Source: Streptomyces sp. S3(2020) (GTDB taxonomy: Bacteria > Actinomycetota > Actinomycetes > Streptomycetales > Streptomycetaceae). From it: DNA of 38,427 bases. The position numbers and the translations under genes are program-made. The notes beneath the pieces are model-generated. The model saw only the letters and a program-made list of their open reading frames with translations, ran no database searches and was not told the DNA's origin. Shown piece by piece: positions 7,615-15,647 of the stretch. The stretch lies in the NCBI RefSeq assembly GCF_013044505.1, contig NZ_JABERD010000082.1, forward strand, positions 1-38,427, written 5' to 3'. Numbering within the stretch: the first letter of the stretch is position 1; each line of letters opens with the position of its first letter.

Positions 7615-7896
7615 ATGGCTGAGCGCCGCGTCAACGTCGGCTGGGCCGAGGGCCTCCACGCCCGCCCCGCTTCCATCTTCGTCCGGGCCACCACGGCCTC
7701 CGGTATCCCCGTGACGATCGCCAAGGCCGACGGCAACCCCGTCAACGCGGCCTCCATGCTGGCGGTTCTGGGCCTCGGCGCCCAGGGCGGCGAGGAGATC
7801 GTCCTCGCCTCCGACGCCGAGGGGGCGGACGCCGCCCTCGACCGACTGGCGAAGCTGGTCTCCGAGGGTCTCGAGGAGCTTCCCGAGACCGTCTGA
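7615..7896 (+). CDS. ptsH: HPr phosphocarrier protein of the PTS
   Basis: A 93-residue HPr. It takes phosphate from enzyme I and passes it to sugar-specific EIIA proteins. The phosphorylated histidine lies in GLHARPAS near residue 16, followed by the conserved NAASMLAVLGLGA helix with a serine at the position that is regulatory in Firmicutes. ATG 7615 has AAGGG about 9 bases upstream. It is a single-gene unit: divergent from the Pat-type gene, with a DasR-like operator over its promoter and a strong terminator 80 bases downstream. In Streptomyces the PTS serves mainly N-acetylglucosamine and fructose uptake, which fits DasR control. Confidence 0.97.
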   Translation: MAERRVNVGWAEGLHARPASIFVRATTASGIPVTIAKADGNPVNAASMLAVLGLGAQGGEEIVLASDAEGADAALDRLAKLVSEGLEELPETV

Positions 7897-7962
7897 CGTA
7901 CGTCCGATGCGCGTCAGACGAACGTCTGATGTGCGTCTGATTTACCGGGACCGTCTGATTCA
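7890..7962. repeat. 11-base periodic CGTCTGAT repeats after ptsH
   Basis: CGTCTGAC, CGTCCGAT, CGTCAGAC, CGTCTGAT and CGTCTGAT begin at 7890, 7901, 7912, 7923 and 7934, exactly 11 bases apart; another CGTCTGAT begins at 7952. The first copy covers the end of ptsH including its stop codon. The third copy and its surroundings also form short inverted pairs (GTCAGAC/GTCTGA). The element lies between ptsH and its terminator. Confidence 0.65.
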
Positions 7963-7973
7963 CGGCACCACAG

Positions 7974-8006
7974 AAGGGCTCGTCCGAATTTATCGGGCGA
8001 GCCCTT
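7974..8006. terminator. Bidirectional terminator between ptsH and GntR gene
   Basis: A 12-bp stem (7976-7987 with 7993-8004, one G-T pair) with a 5-base loop, flanked by AA on the left and TTT on the right. It serves ptsH on the plus strand and the convergent GntR gene on the minus strand. Confidence 0.85.
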
Positions 8007-8077
8007 TGCATTTCCCGCTCACGGGCAGCAGAAATAATCCCCCGGGAATTACTGCCTCTTTGTATACGGCCCTCATG

Positions 8078-8773
8078 TTAATGCCGCAGGCTCTGCATGT
8101 TTACGGGATGTTGCGAGTTCCTCACACGCTCCGGCCGATCTCCCGCACCGTTGAACCGGAGCCGGTGCACGGCCGTCGAGCGCTCCGTGTGCAGCGCCGT
8201 GACCGCCCGCGCGCGCTCCCCGTCGCCGCGCGCCACCGCGTCGACGATGGCGCCGTGCTCCGCCCAGGACTCGACGGGGTTGGCCGGGGCGTCCACGGCG
8301 TACATCCAGGAGATCTTGTGCCGCAACTGGGTCAGCATCGAGGTCAGCGCGGGGCTGCCGGAGGCCTGGGCGAGCGTCTCGTGGAACCAGCCGCCCAGGG
8401 ACCGCAGGTCATCGCTGTTGCCCCGCCTGGCCCGCTCCTGGCCCAGCCTGACCAGCCCGCGCAGGACCTTCAGATGTGCCTCGGTGCGCCGCTGGGCGGC
8501 CCGGGAGGCGCCCAGCGGCTCCAGGAGCATCCGCATCTCCAGCAGGTCGGCGGCCTCCTGCTCGGTGGGTTCGGCCACGCACGCGCCCGCGTGCCGCCGC
8601 GTCACCACGAAGCCCTCGGCCTCCAGAGTGCGCAGGGCCTCCCGGACGGGGACACGGGAGACGCCGTAGCGGCGGGCCAGGAGTTCCTCGGTGAGGCGGC
8701 TGCCGCGCTCGTAGACACCGGCGACGATGTCGTCCCTGATCGCGGTGCATACCGAATGCGCCGGAATACGCAT
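8078..8773 (-). CDS. GntR/FadR-family (FCD) transcriptional regulator
   Basis: A 231-residue cytoplasmic DNA-binding regulator. The N-terminal winged helix-turn-helix (residues ~5-70) has the GntR signature LARRYGVSRVPVREALRTLE followed by the wing GFVVTRRHAGACV. The C-terminal FCD-type helical domain carries the His/Asp ligand positions expected for a metal-dependent effector pocket (EMRMLLEP, WFHETL, H near WAEHGAIVDA). I chose ATG 8773, which has GGAGGT six bases upstream; the frame is open further but without a better site. It stands alone between the M23 gene's terminator and the ptsH terminator. Its effector and targets cannot be read from the sequence. Confidence 0.9.
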   Translation of the reverse strand: MRIPAHSVCTAIRDDIVAGVYERGSRLTEELLARRYGVSRVPVREALRTLEAEGFVVTRRHAGACVAEPTEQEAADLLEMRMLLEPLGASRAAQRRTEAHLKVLRGLVRLGQERARRGNSDDLRSLGGWFHETLAQASGSPALTSMLTQLRHKISWMYAVDAPANPVESWAEHGAIVDAVARGDGERARAVTALHTERSTAVHRLRFNGAGDRPERVRNSQHPVNMQSLRH

Positions 8774-8801
8774 GACCGACCTCCGCCTTAATCCCCGTGA
8801 A

Positions 8802-8818
8802 ACGTCGATGATTGACGT
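8802..8818. promoter_or_regulatory. Inverted repeat upstream of GntR gene
   Basis: ACGTC and GACGT arms flank seven bases about 30 bases upstream of the regulator's start codon. This could be an autoregulatory operator. The arms are short, so chance is possible. Confidence 0.3.
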
Positions 8819-8910
8819 GTGTTCAGTGACTCTATTGCAAAGAGCGGGAATTTCCGATGGCGGACCGGAATCCATGGATATTTTTTGGACAGGAGGGCGA
8901 CAGAAACGGC

Positions 8911-8939
8911 GAAACCCCGGCTCGATGAGCCGGGGTTTC
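8911..8939 (-). terminator. Terminator of the M23 endopeptidase gene
   Basis: A 13-bp perfect stem (8911-8923 with 8927-8939) and a 3-base loop, 21 bases after the M23 stop codon, followed on the minus strand by short T runs. It separates the M23 unit from the GntR gene. Confidence 0.85.
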
Positions 8940-8960
8940 AGGAGATCTTGCGGTCCGTCG

Positions 8961-9725
8961 TCAGACGTTCACGCCATGCGAGCGCAGGTAGGCGACGGGG
9001 TCGATGTCCGAGCCGTACTCCGCGGTCGTCCGGGCCTCGAAGTGCAGATGCGGCCCGGTGACATTGCCGGTCGCGCCGGAGAGGCCTATCTGCTGGCCCG
9101 GGGTGACCGTCTGGCCCACCGAGACACCGATGGACGACAGGTGCCCGTACTGGGTGTACGTGCCGTCGTTCATCTTGATCACGATGTTGTTGCCGTAGGA
9201 CCCGCCCCAGCCGGCCTCGACGACCGTGCCGGAGCCGACCGAGCGGACCGAGGTGCCGCTGGCGGCGTGGAAGTCGACGCCGGTGTGGCTGCCGGAGGAC
9301 CAGACCGCGCCGCCGGCCTTGTAGCCGGTGGAGATGTACGAACCGGCGATCGGGCTGACGAAGGTGTTGAGACGCTTGCGCTCGGCGGCGGCACGCGCGG
9401 CGCGCTCCTCGGCCTCGCGCTCCTTCTTGGCCTTGGCGGCGGCCTTCTTGCGCGCCTCCTCCTCGGCCTTCTGCTTCGCTGCCTCGACGGCGGCCTGCTG
9501 CTGGGCCTCGGCCTGGGCGTCGATCTGCTCGGCGACCGAGTCGCCGATGGTGATGACCGGGGTGAGTCCGGTCTGCTCGGCCGCGGGCTCCGCGGCGAGA
9601 GCCGGAGCGGCGAGGGTGCCGATGACGCCGGTGGTGGCGAGGGCCGCGACACCCGCCGCGCGGGCGGTGCTGCGCTTCATCCGGCTCGGGGCACGGTGCT
9701 TCCCGGTGGGGCGCGTGAACGCCAT
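8961..9725 (-). CDS. Secreted M23 family metallo-endopeptidase
   Basis: A 254-residue exported cell-wall hydrolase. The N-terminus has a basic region (KHRAPSRMKRSTARA), a hydrophobic core and an Ala-rich cleavage region ending near APALAAEPA. An Ala/Glu/Lys-rich, probably coiled-coil segment follows (about 65-118), then the C-terminal LytM/M23 domain with zinc ligands in HTGVDF, GHLSS and HLHFE. Such enzymes cut peptidoglycan cross-bridges. Start: ATG 9725 with AGGAA ten bases upstream; an internal ATG 15 codons on is possible. A ydaO-type riboswitch precedes it, and c-di-AMP control of cell-wall hydrolases through this element is established in Streptomyces. A terminator follows. Confidence 0.93.
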   Translation of the reverse strand: MAFTRPTGKHRAPSRMKRSTARAAGVAALATTGVIGTLAAPALAAEPAAEQTGLTPVITIGDSVAEQIDAQAEAQQQAAVEAAKQKAEEEARKKAAAKAKKEREAEERAARAAAERKRLNTFVSPIAGSYISTGYKAGGAVWSSGSHTGVDFHAASGTSVRSVGSGTVVEAGWGGSYGNNIVIKMNDGTYTQYGHLSSIGVSVGQTVTPGQQIGLSGATGNVTGPHLHFEARTTAEYGSDIDPVAYLRSHGVNV

Positions 9726-9750
9726 GTAGTGGCTGTTCCTTTCCTTCCCT

Positions 9751-9900
9751 CTCGCCTACCGGGTTAGCTGACGGGTTCGGAGCAGGAAGGTCTCCTACGG
9801 ACCCCCTCGCGGCTCGCGCGGGCGTCCGATTCACCCCAGGGACTACATGGGTCCCCGGCTCCCCTGGCTCGCGCCGTACGGGGACTCGGCGATGGCTGTC
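9751..9900 (-). promoter_or_regulatory. ydaO/yuaA (c-di-AMP) riboswitch
   Basis: The minus-strand leader of the M23 gene carries the recognisable ydaO elements in order: a paired CCGGGGACC block, CCTGGGGTGAATCGG, a GTAGGAGACCTTCCTG hairpin, then CCGAACCCGTCAGCTAACC and GTAGGCG. In Streptomyces this RNA binds cyclic di-AMP and controls cell-wall hydrolases. The boundaries are approximate; the 5' end could reach about 9905. The rest of the 367-base gap to 10092 holds the leader's promoter region and the terminator of the M16 genes. Confidence 0.9.
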
Positions 9901-10041
9901 CGGTGCCGCGGGCGCGGCGCACTGCGTGACGAACAGCCCGGATGACGCTAAGCGGGGCGACTTTCAATCCCCAAACGGATCAAGCCTTTTGTAGCGCATG
10001 CCACAGGGCAGACAGGCAACCTCTCCCCTAATTCGGACATT

Positions 10042-10079
10042 AAGGGGCCCTGGTGACGCATCAGTCACCAGGGCCCCTT
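10042..10079 (-). terminator. Terminator of the M16 peptidase operon
   Basis: A 16-bp perfect stem (10042-10057 with 10064-10079) with a 6-base loop, 13 bases after the stop codon of the second M16 gene on the minus strand. Confidence 0.88.
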
Positions 10080-10092
10080 CACGCGCGTGCTG

Positions 10093-11481
10093 CTACTCGG
10101 CGGACACGACGGTCACTTCGCCGATTCCGAGAGCCTCCACGGGCTCCTTGATGGCGGACGCGTCGCCGACCAGGATCGTCACCAGCCGGTCCACCGGGAA
10201 GGCGTTGACGGCCGCCGCGGTGGCCTCCACGGTGCCGGTCGCGGCGAGCTGGCGGTACAGCGTGGCCTGGTAGTCGTCGGGCAGGTGCTGCTCGACCTGG
10301 TCGGCCAGTGTGCTCGCGACGGCCGCCGCGGTCTCGTACTTCAGCGGGGCCACACCGACGAGGTTCTGCACGGCGACGTCCCGCTCGGCGTCGGTCAGCC
10401 CCTCCGCGGCGAGCTTGCGCAGCACCGCCCACAGGTCCTCCAGGGCGGGACCGGTGTTCGGGGTGTCGACGGAGCCGCTGATGGCGAGCATGGCGGCGCC
10501 GGTACCGTCCGGACCGGACCTGAGGACCTGCCCGAACGAGCGCACGCCGTAGGTGTAGCCCTTCTCCTCGCGCAGGACACGGTCCAGGCGGGAGGTGAGG
10601 GTGCCGCCGAGGCAGTACGTGCCGAGCACCTGCGCGGCCCACACGCGGTCGTGCCGGTCGGCGCCGATACGGCCGATCAGCAGCTGCGTCTGGACGGCGC
10701 CGGGCCGGTCCACGATGACGACACGGCCCGTGTCGTCGGCGGTGATCGGCGGCACCGGCCTCGGCTCGGCCTGCGAACCGGTCCACGAGCCGAGGGTGTC
10801 GCCGAGCAGCTCGTCGAGGTCGATGCCGGTGAGGTCGCCGACCACCACGACGGTGCCGGTGGCGGGGCGGACGTGCTTCTCGTAGAAGGCGCGTACGGCC
10901 GCGGAGTCGATGTTCTGGACGGTCTCCTCGGTGCCCTGGCGCGGGCGGGACATCCGCAGGTCCGCCGGGAACAGGGTCCGGGAGAGCTCCTTGGCGGCCC
11001 GGCGGGAGGGGTTGGCCAGCTCGTGCGGGATCTCGTCGAGGCGGTTGGTGACGAGCCGCTCGACCTCGCTGTCCGCGAACGCGGGCGCCCTGAGGGCGTC
11101 GGCCAGCAGACCGAGCGCCTTGGGCAGCCGGGACGCCGGGACCTCAAGGCTCAGCCGTACGCCGGGGTGGTCGGCGTGGGCGTCGAGCGTGGCGCCGCAG
11201 CGCTCCAGCTCGGCGGCGAACTCCTCGGCGGTGTGCTTGTCGGTGCCCTCCGAGAAGGCCCGCGCCATGATCGTGGCGACGCCGTCGAGACCGGCCGGTT
11301 CGGCGTCCAGCGGGGCGTCCAGGAGCACCTCGACGGCGACGACCTGCTGGCCGGGGCGGTGGCAGCGCAGGACGGTGAGGCCGTTGTCGAGCGTGCCGCG
11401 CTCGGGGGCCGGGAAGGCCCACGGCCGCGCCTCGCCCGCCTGCGGCTGAGGGTGGAATTCCATCGTGGCGAGCTCGGTCAC
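10093..11481 (-). CDS. M16 family peptidase, non-catalytic partner
   Basis: A 462-residue M16 (pitrilysin/mitochondrial processing peptidase-like) protein. It has the family's two-lobe fold signature (ERGTLDNGLTVLRC at the N-terminus, LGGTLTSRLDRVLREEKGYTYGV in the C-terminal half). At the place of the zinc motif HxxEH it reads GVATIMARAFSEG, so it lacks the catalytic residues. The conserved C-terminal R-Y-type motif region (EEKGYTYGV) that binds substrate in processing peptidases is kept. This matches the alpha-type subunit of heterodimeric M16B peptidases. I chose GTG 11481: it overlaps the preceding stop as GTGA and has GAGGAG eight bases upstream. Coupled to the catalytic partner just upstream. 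Confidence 0.88.
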   Translation of the reverse strand: MTELATMEFHPQPQAGEARPWAFPAPERGTLDNGLTVLRCHRPGQQVVAVEVLLDAPLDAEPAGLDGVATIMARAFSEGTDKHTAEEFAAELERCGATLDAHADHPGVRLSLEVPASRLPKALGLLADALRAPAFADSEVERLVTNRLDEIPHELANPSRRAAKELSRTLFPADLRMSRPRQGTEETVQNIDSAAVRAFYEKHVRPATGTVVVVGDLTGIDLDELLGDTLGSWTGSQAEPRPVPPITADDTGRVVIVDRPGAVQTQLLIGRIGADRHDRVWAAQVLGTYCLGGTLTSRLDRVLREEKGYTYGVRSFGQVLRSGPDGTGAAMLAISGSVDTPNTGPALEDLWAVLRKLAAEGLTDAERDVAVQNLVGVAPLKYETAAAVASTLADQVEQHLPDDYQATLYRQLAATGTVEATAAAVNAFPVDRLVTILVGDASAIKEPVEALGIGEVTVVSAE

Positions 11482-12872
11482 TTGGCCGTCTCCTCGTTCT
11501 TGTCGCCGGCCTCGACGGTGGCCTCGGCCTCGGGGTCCTCCGGGGGATCCGCGTCCTCGGCGGTCTCCGGGGAGACAGGCTCGTAGACGAGCACCGCGCG
11601 GTTGTCGGGGCGCAGGCGGGCCTTGGCGGCCTCCTGGACTTCCTCGGCGCTCACGTCGAGGACACGGTCGACGGCCGTGAGGGCGAGCTGCGGGTCGCCG
11701 AACAGGACGGCGTAGCGGCACAGTTCGTCCGCGCGGCCCGCGACGGTGCCGAGCCGGTCCAGCCACTCGCGCTCCAACTGGGCCTGGGCTCGCTCCATTT
11801 CCTCGGCCGTGGGCCCCTCCGCGGCGAACCGGGCGAGCTCCTCGTCGATCGCGGCCTCGATGACCGGGACCTCGACGTCACCGGACGTCTTCACGTCCAG
11901 CCAGCCCAGGGAGGGCGCCCCGGCGAGCCGCAGCAGGCCGAAGCCGGCGGCGACGGCCGTACGGTCGCGGCGTACCAGCCGGTTGTAGAGCCGGGAGGAC
12001 TCGCCGCCACCGAGGACGGTGAGCGCCAGGTCGGCCGCGTCGGCCTCGCGGGTGCCGTCGTGCGGCAGGCGGTACGCCGCCATCAACGCGCGCGCGGGGA
12101 CCTCTTCCTCGACGATCTCGCGCAACTGCTCGCCGATGACCTCGGGCAGCGAGCCGTCCCGCGGGGCGGGCTTGCCGTCGTGCGCCGCGATGGAGCCGAA
12201 GTACTTCTCGATCCAGGCGAGCGTCTGCTCGGGGTCGATGTCGCCGACGACGGACAGCACCGCGTTGCCCGGCGCGTAGTACGTCCGGAAGAACGCGCGC
12301 GCGTCCTCCAGGGTGGCCGCGTCCAGGTCGGCCATCGAGCCGATGGGCGTGTGGTGGTACGGGTGGCCCTCGGGGTAGGCGAGGGCGGTCAGCTTCTCGA
12401 ACGCCGTGCCGTAGGGGACGTTGTCGTAGCGCTGGCGGCGCTCGTTCTTGACGACGTCCCGCTGGTTCTCCATCGACTCGTCGTCGAGGGCGGCGAGCAG
12501 CGAGCCCATGCGGTCGGCCTCCAGCCAGAGCGCGAGCTCCAGCTGGTGGGTCGGCATGGTCTCGAAGTAGTTGGTGCGCTCGAAGCTCGTGGTGCCGTTG
12601 AGCGAGCCGCCCGCGCCCTGGACGAGCTCGAAGTGGCCGTTGCCCTTGACCTGTCCGGAGCCCTGGAACATCAGGTGCTCGAAGAGGTGAGCCAGGCCGG
12701 TACGGCCCTTGACCTCGTGGCGCGAGCCGACGTCGTACCAGAGGCACACCGCCGCGACCGGGGTCAGGTGGTCCTCGGAGAGCACCACGCGCAGCCCGTT
12801 GGCCAGGCGGTGCTCCGTTGCTGTCAGGCCTCCGGTGCCTGCCTGGTCTGTGGCCGTGTGACCCATGGGCAT
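11478..12872 (-). CDS. M16 family zinc metallopeptidase, catalytic subunit
   Basis: A 464-residue M16B peptidase. The inverted zinc motif HLFEH (HxxEH) is visible near residue 55, and the downstream glutamate ligand lies in DVVKNERRQRYDN. The N-terminal strand EHRLANGLRVVLSED is typical. The last ~35 residues are an acidic Glu/Asp/Pro tail without family resemblance. No signal peptide, so it probably acts in the cytoplasm on peptides or released signal sequences; the substrate is unknown. ATG 12872 has AAGGGA six bases upstream; a second ATG lies two codons on. It forms an operon with the non-catalytic partner and diverges from parC. Confidence 0.92.
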   Translation of the reverse strand: MPMGHTATDQAGTGGLTATEHRLANGLRVVLSEDHLTPVAAVCLWYDVGSRHEVKGRTGLAHLFEHLMFQGSGQVKGNGHFELVQGAGGSLNGTTSFERTNYFETMPTHQLELALWLEADRMGSLLAALDDESMENQRDVVKNERRQRYDNVPYGTAFEKLTALAYPEGHPYHHTPIGSMADLDAATLEDARAFFRTYYAPGNAVLSVVGDIDPEQTLAWIEKYFGSIAAHDGKPAPRDGSLPEVIGEQLREIVEEEVPARALMAAYRLPHDGTREADAADLALTVLGGGESSRLYNRLVRRDRTAVAAGFGLLRLAGAPSLGWLDVKTSGDVEVPVIEAAIDEELARFAAEGPTAEEMERAQAQLEREWLDRLGTVAGRADELCRYAVLFGDPQLALTAVDRVLDVSAEEVQEAAKARLRPDNRAVLVYEPVSPETAEDADPPEDPEAEATVEAGDKNEETAK

Positions 12873-13187
12873 GTACGTCCCTTCGATCGCGGAGCGGTTG
12901 ATCTGAACCGCGTTTTCCTGCCGGTCCTGCCACTGTATGCAAGCGTGCGGAGCGCCGGTGAAGTTCCCGGTGGTCGTACGCCGACAGCGAGATCCCGTAG
13001 CCTGCGGGCGGGGGCCGCGTGCCGTACGGGTGAACACCCGGCGGGACGGCTGACGTCGGGTCGTCGTCCGCGTTGTCAGTGCCGCGGTCCACAATGGTTC
13101 GCGTCAGATCCCGTTCACGCTTCAGCAAGAGTGAGCCGAAGGGGCGCGACCCGAAGGCGAGCGACCAGAAAAGAGGAGCCGGCAGCG
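12873..13187. other. Divergent intergenic region, M16 operon / parC
   Basis: This 315-base gap must hold the promoters of both the M16 operon and parC. The parC ribosome binding site AGAGGAG is clear at 13171-13178. I see no convincing palindrome, repeat or further short gene. Confidence 0.5.
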
Positions 13188-15647
13188 ATGGCCCGCCGAA
13201 GCACGAAGACCCCGCCGCCCGACGACTCGTTCGAGGAGAAGATCCTCGACATCGACGTCGTCGACGAGATGCAGGGCTCCTTCCTCGAGTACGCGTACTC
13301 GGTCATCTACTCCCGCGCCCTGCCGGACGCCCGTGACGGCCTCAAGCCGGTGCACCGCCGCATCGTCTATCAGATGAACGAGATGGGCCTGCGCCCTGAC
13401 CGCGGCTATGTGAAGTGCGCCCGTGTCGTCGGCGAGGTCATGGGCAAGCTGCACCCGCACGGCGACGCGTCGATCTACGACGCCCTGGTGCGCATGGCCC
13501 AGCCCTTCTCCATGCGCGTGCCCCTGGTCGACGGCCACGGCAACTTCGGCTCGCTCGGCAACGACGACCCGCCGGCCGCCATGCGGTACACCGAGTGCCG
13601 GCAGGCCGAGGCGACGAGCCTGATGACCGAGTCGATCGACGAGGACACGGTCGACTTCACCCCCAACTACGACGGCCAGGAGCAGGAGCCGGTGGCCCTG
13701 CCCGCCGCGTTCCCGAACCTGCTGGTGAACGGGGCGTCGGGCATCGCGGTAGGTATGGCCACGAACATGCCCCCGCACAACCTCTCCGAGGTCATCGCGG
13801 CCGCCCGCCACCTCATCCGCTACCCCAACGCGGATCTCGAGACCCTGATGAAGTACGTCCCGGGCCCCGACCTGCCCACCGGCGGGCGTGTCGTCGGCCT
13901 GGCCGGCATCCGGGACGCGTACGAGACGGGCCGTGGCACCTTCAAGATCCGCGCCACGGTGGCGGTGGAGACCGTGACGGCCCGCCGCAAGGGCATCGTC
14001 ATCACCGAGCTGCCCTTCACGGTCGGCCCGGAGAAGGTCATCGCCAAGATCAAGGACCTGGTCGGCTCGAAGAAGATCCAGGGCATCGCCGACGTCAAGG
14101 ACCTCACCGACCGCGCGCACGGCCTGCGCCTGGTCATCGAGATCAAGAACGGCTTCGTGCCGGAGGCGGTCCTGGAGCAGCTGTACAAGCTGACGCCGAT
14201 GGAGGAGTCCTTCGGCATCAACAACGTCGCGCTGGTCGACGGCCAGCCGCTGACGCTGGGCCTCAAGGAGCTCCTGGAGGTCTACCTCGACCACCGCTTC
14301 GAGGTCGTGCGCCGGCGCAGCGAGTTCCGCCGCACCAAGCGCCGTGACCGTCTGCACCTGGTGGAGGGCCTGCTCACAGCGCTCGTCGACATCGACGAGG
14401 TCATCCGTCTCATCCGCTCCAGCGACAACTCCGCGCAGGCCAAGCAGCGCCTGATGGAGCGTTTCTCGCTGAGCGAGATCCAGACGCAGTACATCCTGGA
14501 CACGCCGCTGCGTCGCCTCACCAAGTTCGACCGCATCGAGCTGGAGTCCGAGAAGGACCGGCTCAACGCGGAGATCGAGGAGCTGACGCGGATCCTCGAC
14601 TCGGACACCGAGCTGCGCAAGCTCGTCTCCACCGAACTGGCCGCGGTGGCCAAGAAGTTCGGCACCGACCGGCGTACGGTCCTGCTGGAGGCCGGAGCGG
14701 TCGCCCCCGCCGCCGGGGTTCCGCTGCAGGTGGCGGACGACCCGTGCCGGGTGCTGCTGTCCTCGACGGGGCTGCTGGCCCGTACGGCGAACGGCGAGCC
14801 CTTCCCGGAGGACGCGGACAGCCGGCGCGTGAAGCACGACGTGATCGTCTCAGCGGTCCCGGCGACCGCGCGCGGTGAGATCGGCGCGGTGACGTCGAGC
14901 GGCCGGCTGCTGCGGATCAACGTCATCGACCTGCCGCAGCTGCCGGAGACGGCATCGGCGCCGAACCTCGCCGGAGGGGCGCCCCTGACGGAGTTCGTCT
15001 CCCTGGAGGACGGCGAGACGCTGGTCTGCCTGATCACCCTCGACGAGTCGTCGCCGGGTCTGGCGCTCGGCACGGAGCAGGGTGTCGTCAAGCGTGTGGT
15101 GCCCGACTATCCGTCCAACAAGGAGGAGTTGGAGGTCATCACGCTGAAGGACGGTGACCGGATCGTCGGCGCGATCGAGCTGCGCACCGGTGAGGAGGAC
15201 CTGGTCTTCATCACGGACGACGCGCAGTTGCTGCGCTACCAGGCCGCCCAGGTCCGCCCGCAGGGCCGGCCCGCGGGAGGCATGTCGGGCATCAAGCTCA
15301 CGGACGGCGCGAAGGTCATCTCCTTCACCGCGGTGGACCCGGCCGTGGACGCGGTCGTCTTCACGGTCGCGGGCTCGCGCGGCACCCTGGACGACTCCGT
15401 CCAGACGACGGCCAAGCTGACCCCGTTCGACCAGTACCCGCGCAAGGGCCGCGCCACCGGCGGCGTCCGCTGCCAGCGGTTCCTGAAGGGCGAGGACTGC
15501 CTGTCCCTGGCCTGGGCGGGTGCGGTACCGGCCCGCGCCGCGCAGAAGAACGGCACACCGGCGGACCTGCCGGAGATCGACCCGCGCCGTGACGGTTCGG
15601 GTGTCTCGCTGGCGAAGACGGTGTCAGTGGTGGCGGGCCCGGTCTAG
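13188..15647 (+). CDS. parC: DNA topoisomerase IV subunit A
   Basis: An 819-residue type IIA topoisomerase subunit that breaks and rejoins DNA for decatenation. The N-terminal winged-helix/tower region starts at about residue 25 (MQGSFLEYAYSVIYSRALPD). The active-site tyrosine is in AAMRYTECR near 130, preceded by the quinolone-region sequence KLHPHGDASIYDAL. A coiled coil is visible around 440-480, and the C-terminal half has the beta-pinwheel repeats. It lacks the GyrA box of gyrase, in keeping with topoisomerase IV. ATG 13188 follows AGAGGAG; the frame is open far upstream but that part is non-coding in character. Its partner parE lies 15 kb away. The stop codon overlaps that of the convergent cobW-like gene. 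Confidence 0.93.
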   Translation: MARRSTKTPPPDDSFEEKILDIDVVDEMQGSFLEYAYSVIYSRALPDARDGLKPVHRRIVYQMNEMGLRPDRGYVKCARVVGEVMGKLHPHGDASIYDALVRMAQPFSMRVPLVDGHGNFGSLGNDDPPAAMRYTECRQAEATSLMTESIDEDTVDFTPNYDGQEQEPVALPAAFPNLLVNGASGIAVGMATNMPPHNLSEVIAAARHLIRYPNADLETLMKYVPGPDLPTGGRVVGLAGIRDAYETGRGTFKIRATVAVETVTARRKGIVITELPFTVGPEKVIAKIKDLVGSKKIQGIADVKDLTDRAHGLRLVIEIKNGFVPEAVLEQLYKLTPMEESFGINNVALVDGQPLTLGLKELLEVYLDHRFEVVRRRSEFRRTKRRDRLHLVEGLLTALVDIDEVIRLIRSSDNSAQAKQRLMERFSLSEIQTQYILDTPLRRLTKFDRIELESEKDRLNAEIEELTRILDSDTELRKLVSTELAAVAKKFGTDRRTVLLEAGAVAPAAGVPLQVADDPCRVLLSSTGLLARTANGEPFPEDADSRRVKHDVIVSAVPATARGEIGAVTSSGRLLRINVIDLPQLPETASAPNLAGGAPLTEFVSLEDGETLVCLITLDESSPGLALGTEQGVVKRVVPDYPSNKEELEVITLKDGDRIVGAIELRTGEEDLVFITDDAQLLRYQAAQVRPQGRPAGGMSGIKLTDGAKVISFTAVDPAVDAVVFTVAGSRGTLDDSVQTTAKLTPFDQYPRKGRATGGVRCQRFLKGEDCLSLAWAGAVPARAAQKNGTPADLPEIDPRRDGSGVSLAKTVSVVAGPV

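Noticed and set aside
4569..7622. Very long plus-strand open frame (over 1000 codons)
   Set aside because: Antisense to the Pat-type gene, which has clear GNAT, CoA-binding and ATP-grasp motifs. The plus-strand product is Gly/Val/Arg-rich without domains, as expected for mirror frames in GC-rich DNA.
12060..13187. Upstream extension of the parC frame
   Set aside because: It overlaps the catalytic M16 gene on the other strand, lacks ParC-like sequence, and the ATG at 13188 has an ideal ribosome binding site.
13122..14837. Long minus-strand open frame opposite parC
   Set aside because: A shadow of parC: low-complexity Val/Gln/Asp/Arg composition and no motifs, while parC carries all its catalytic residues.
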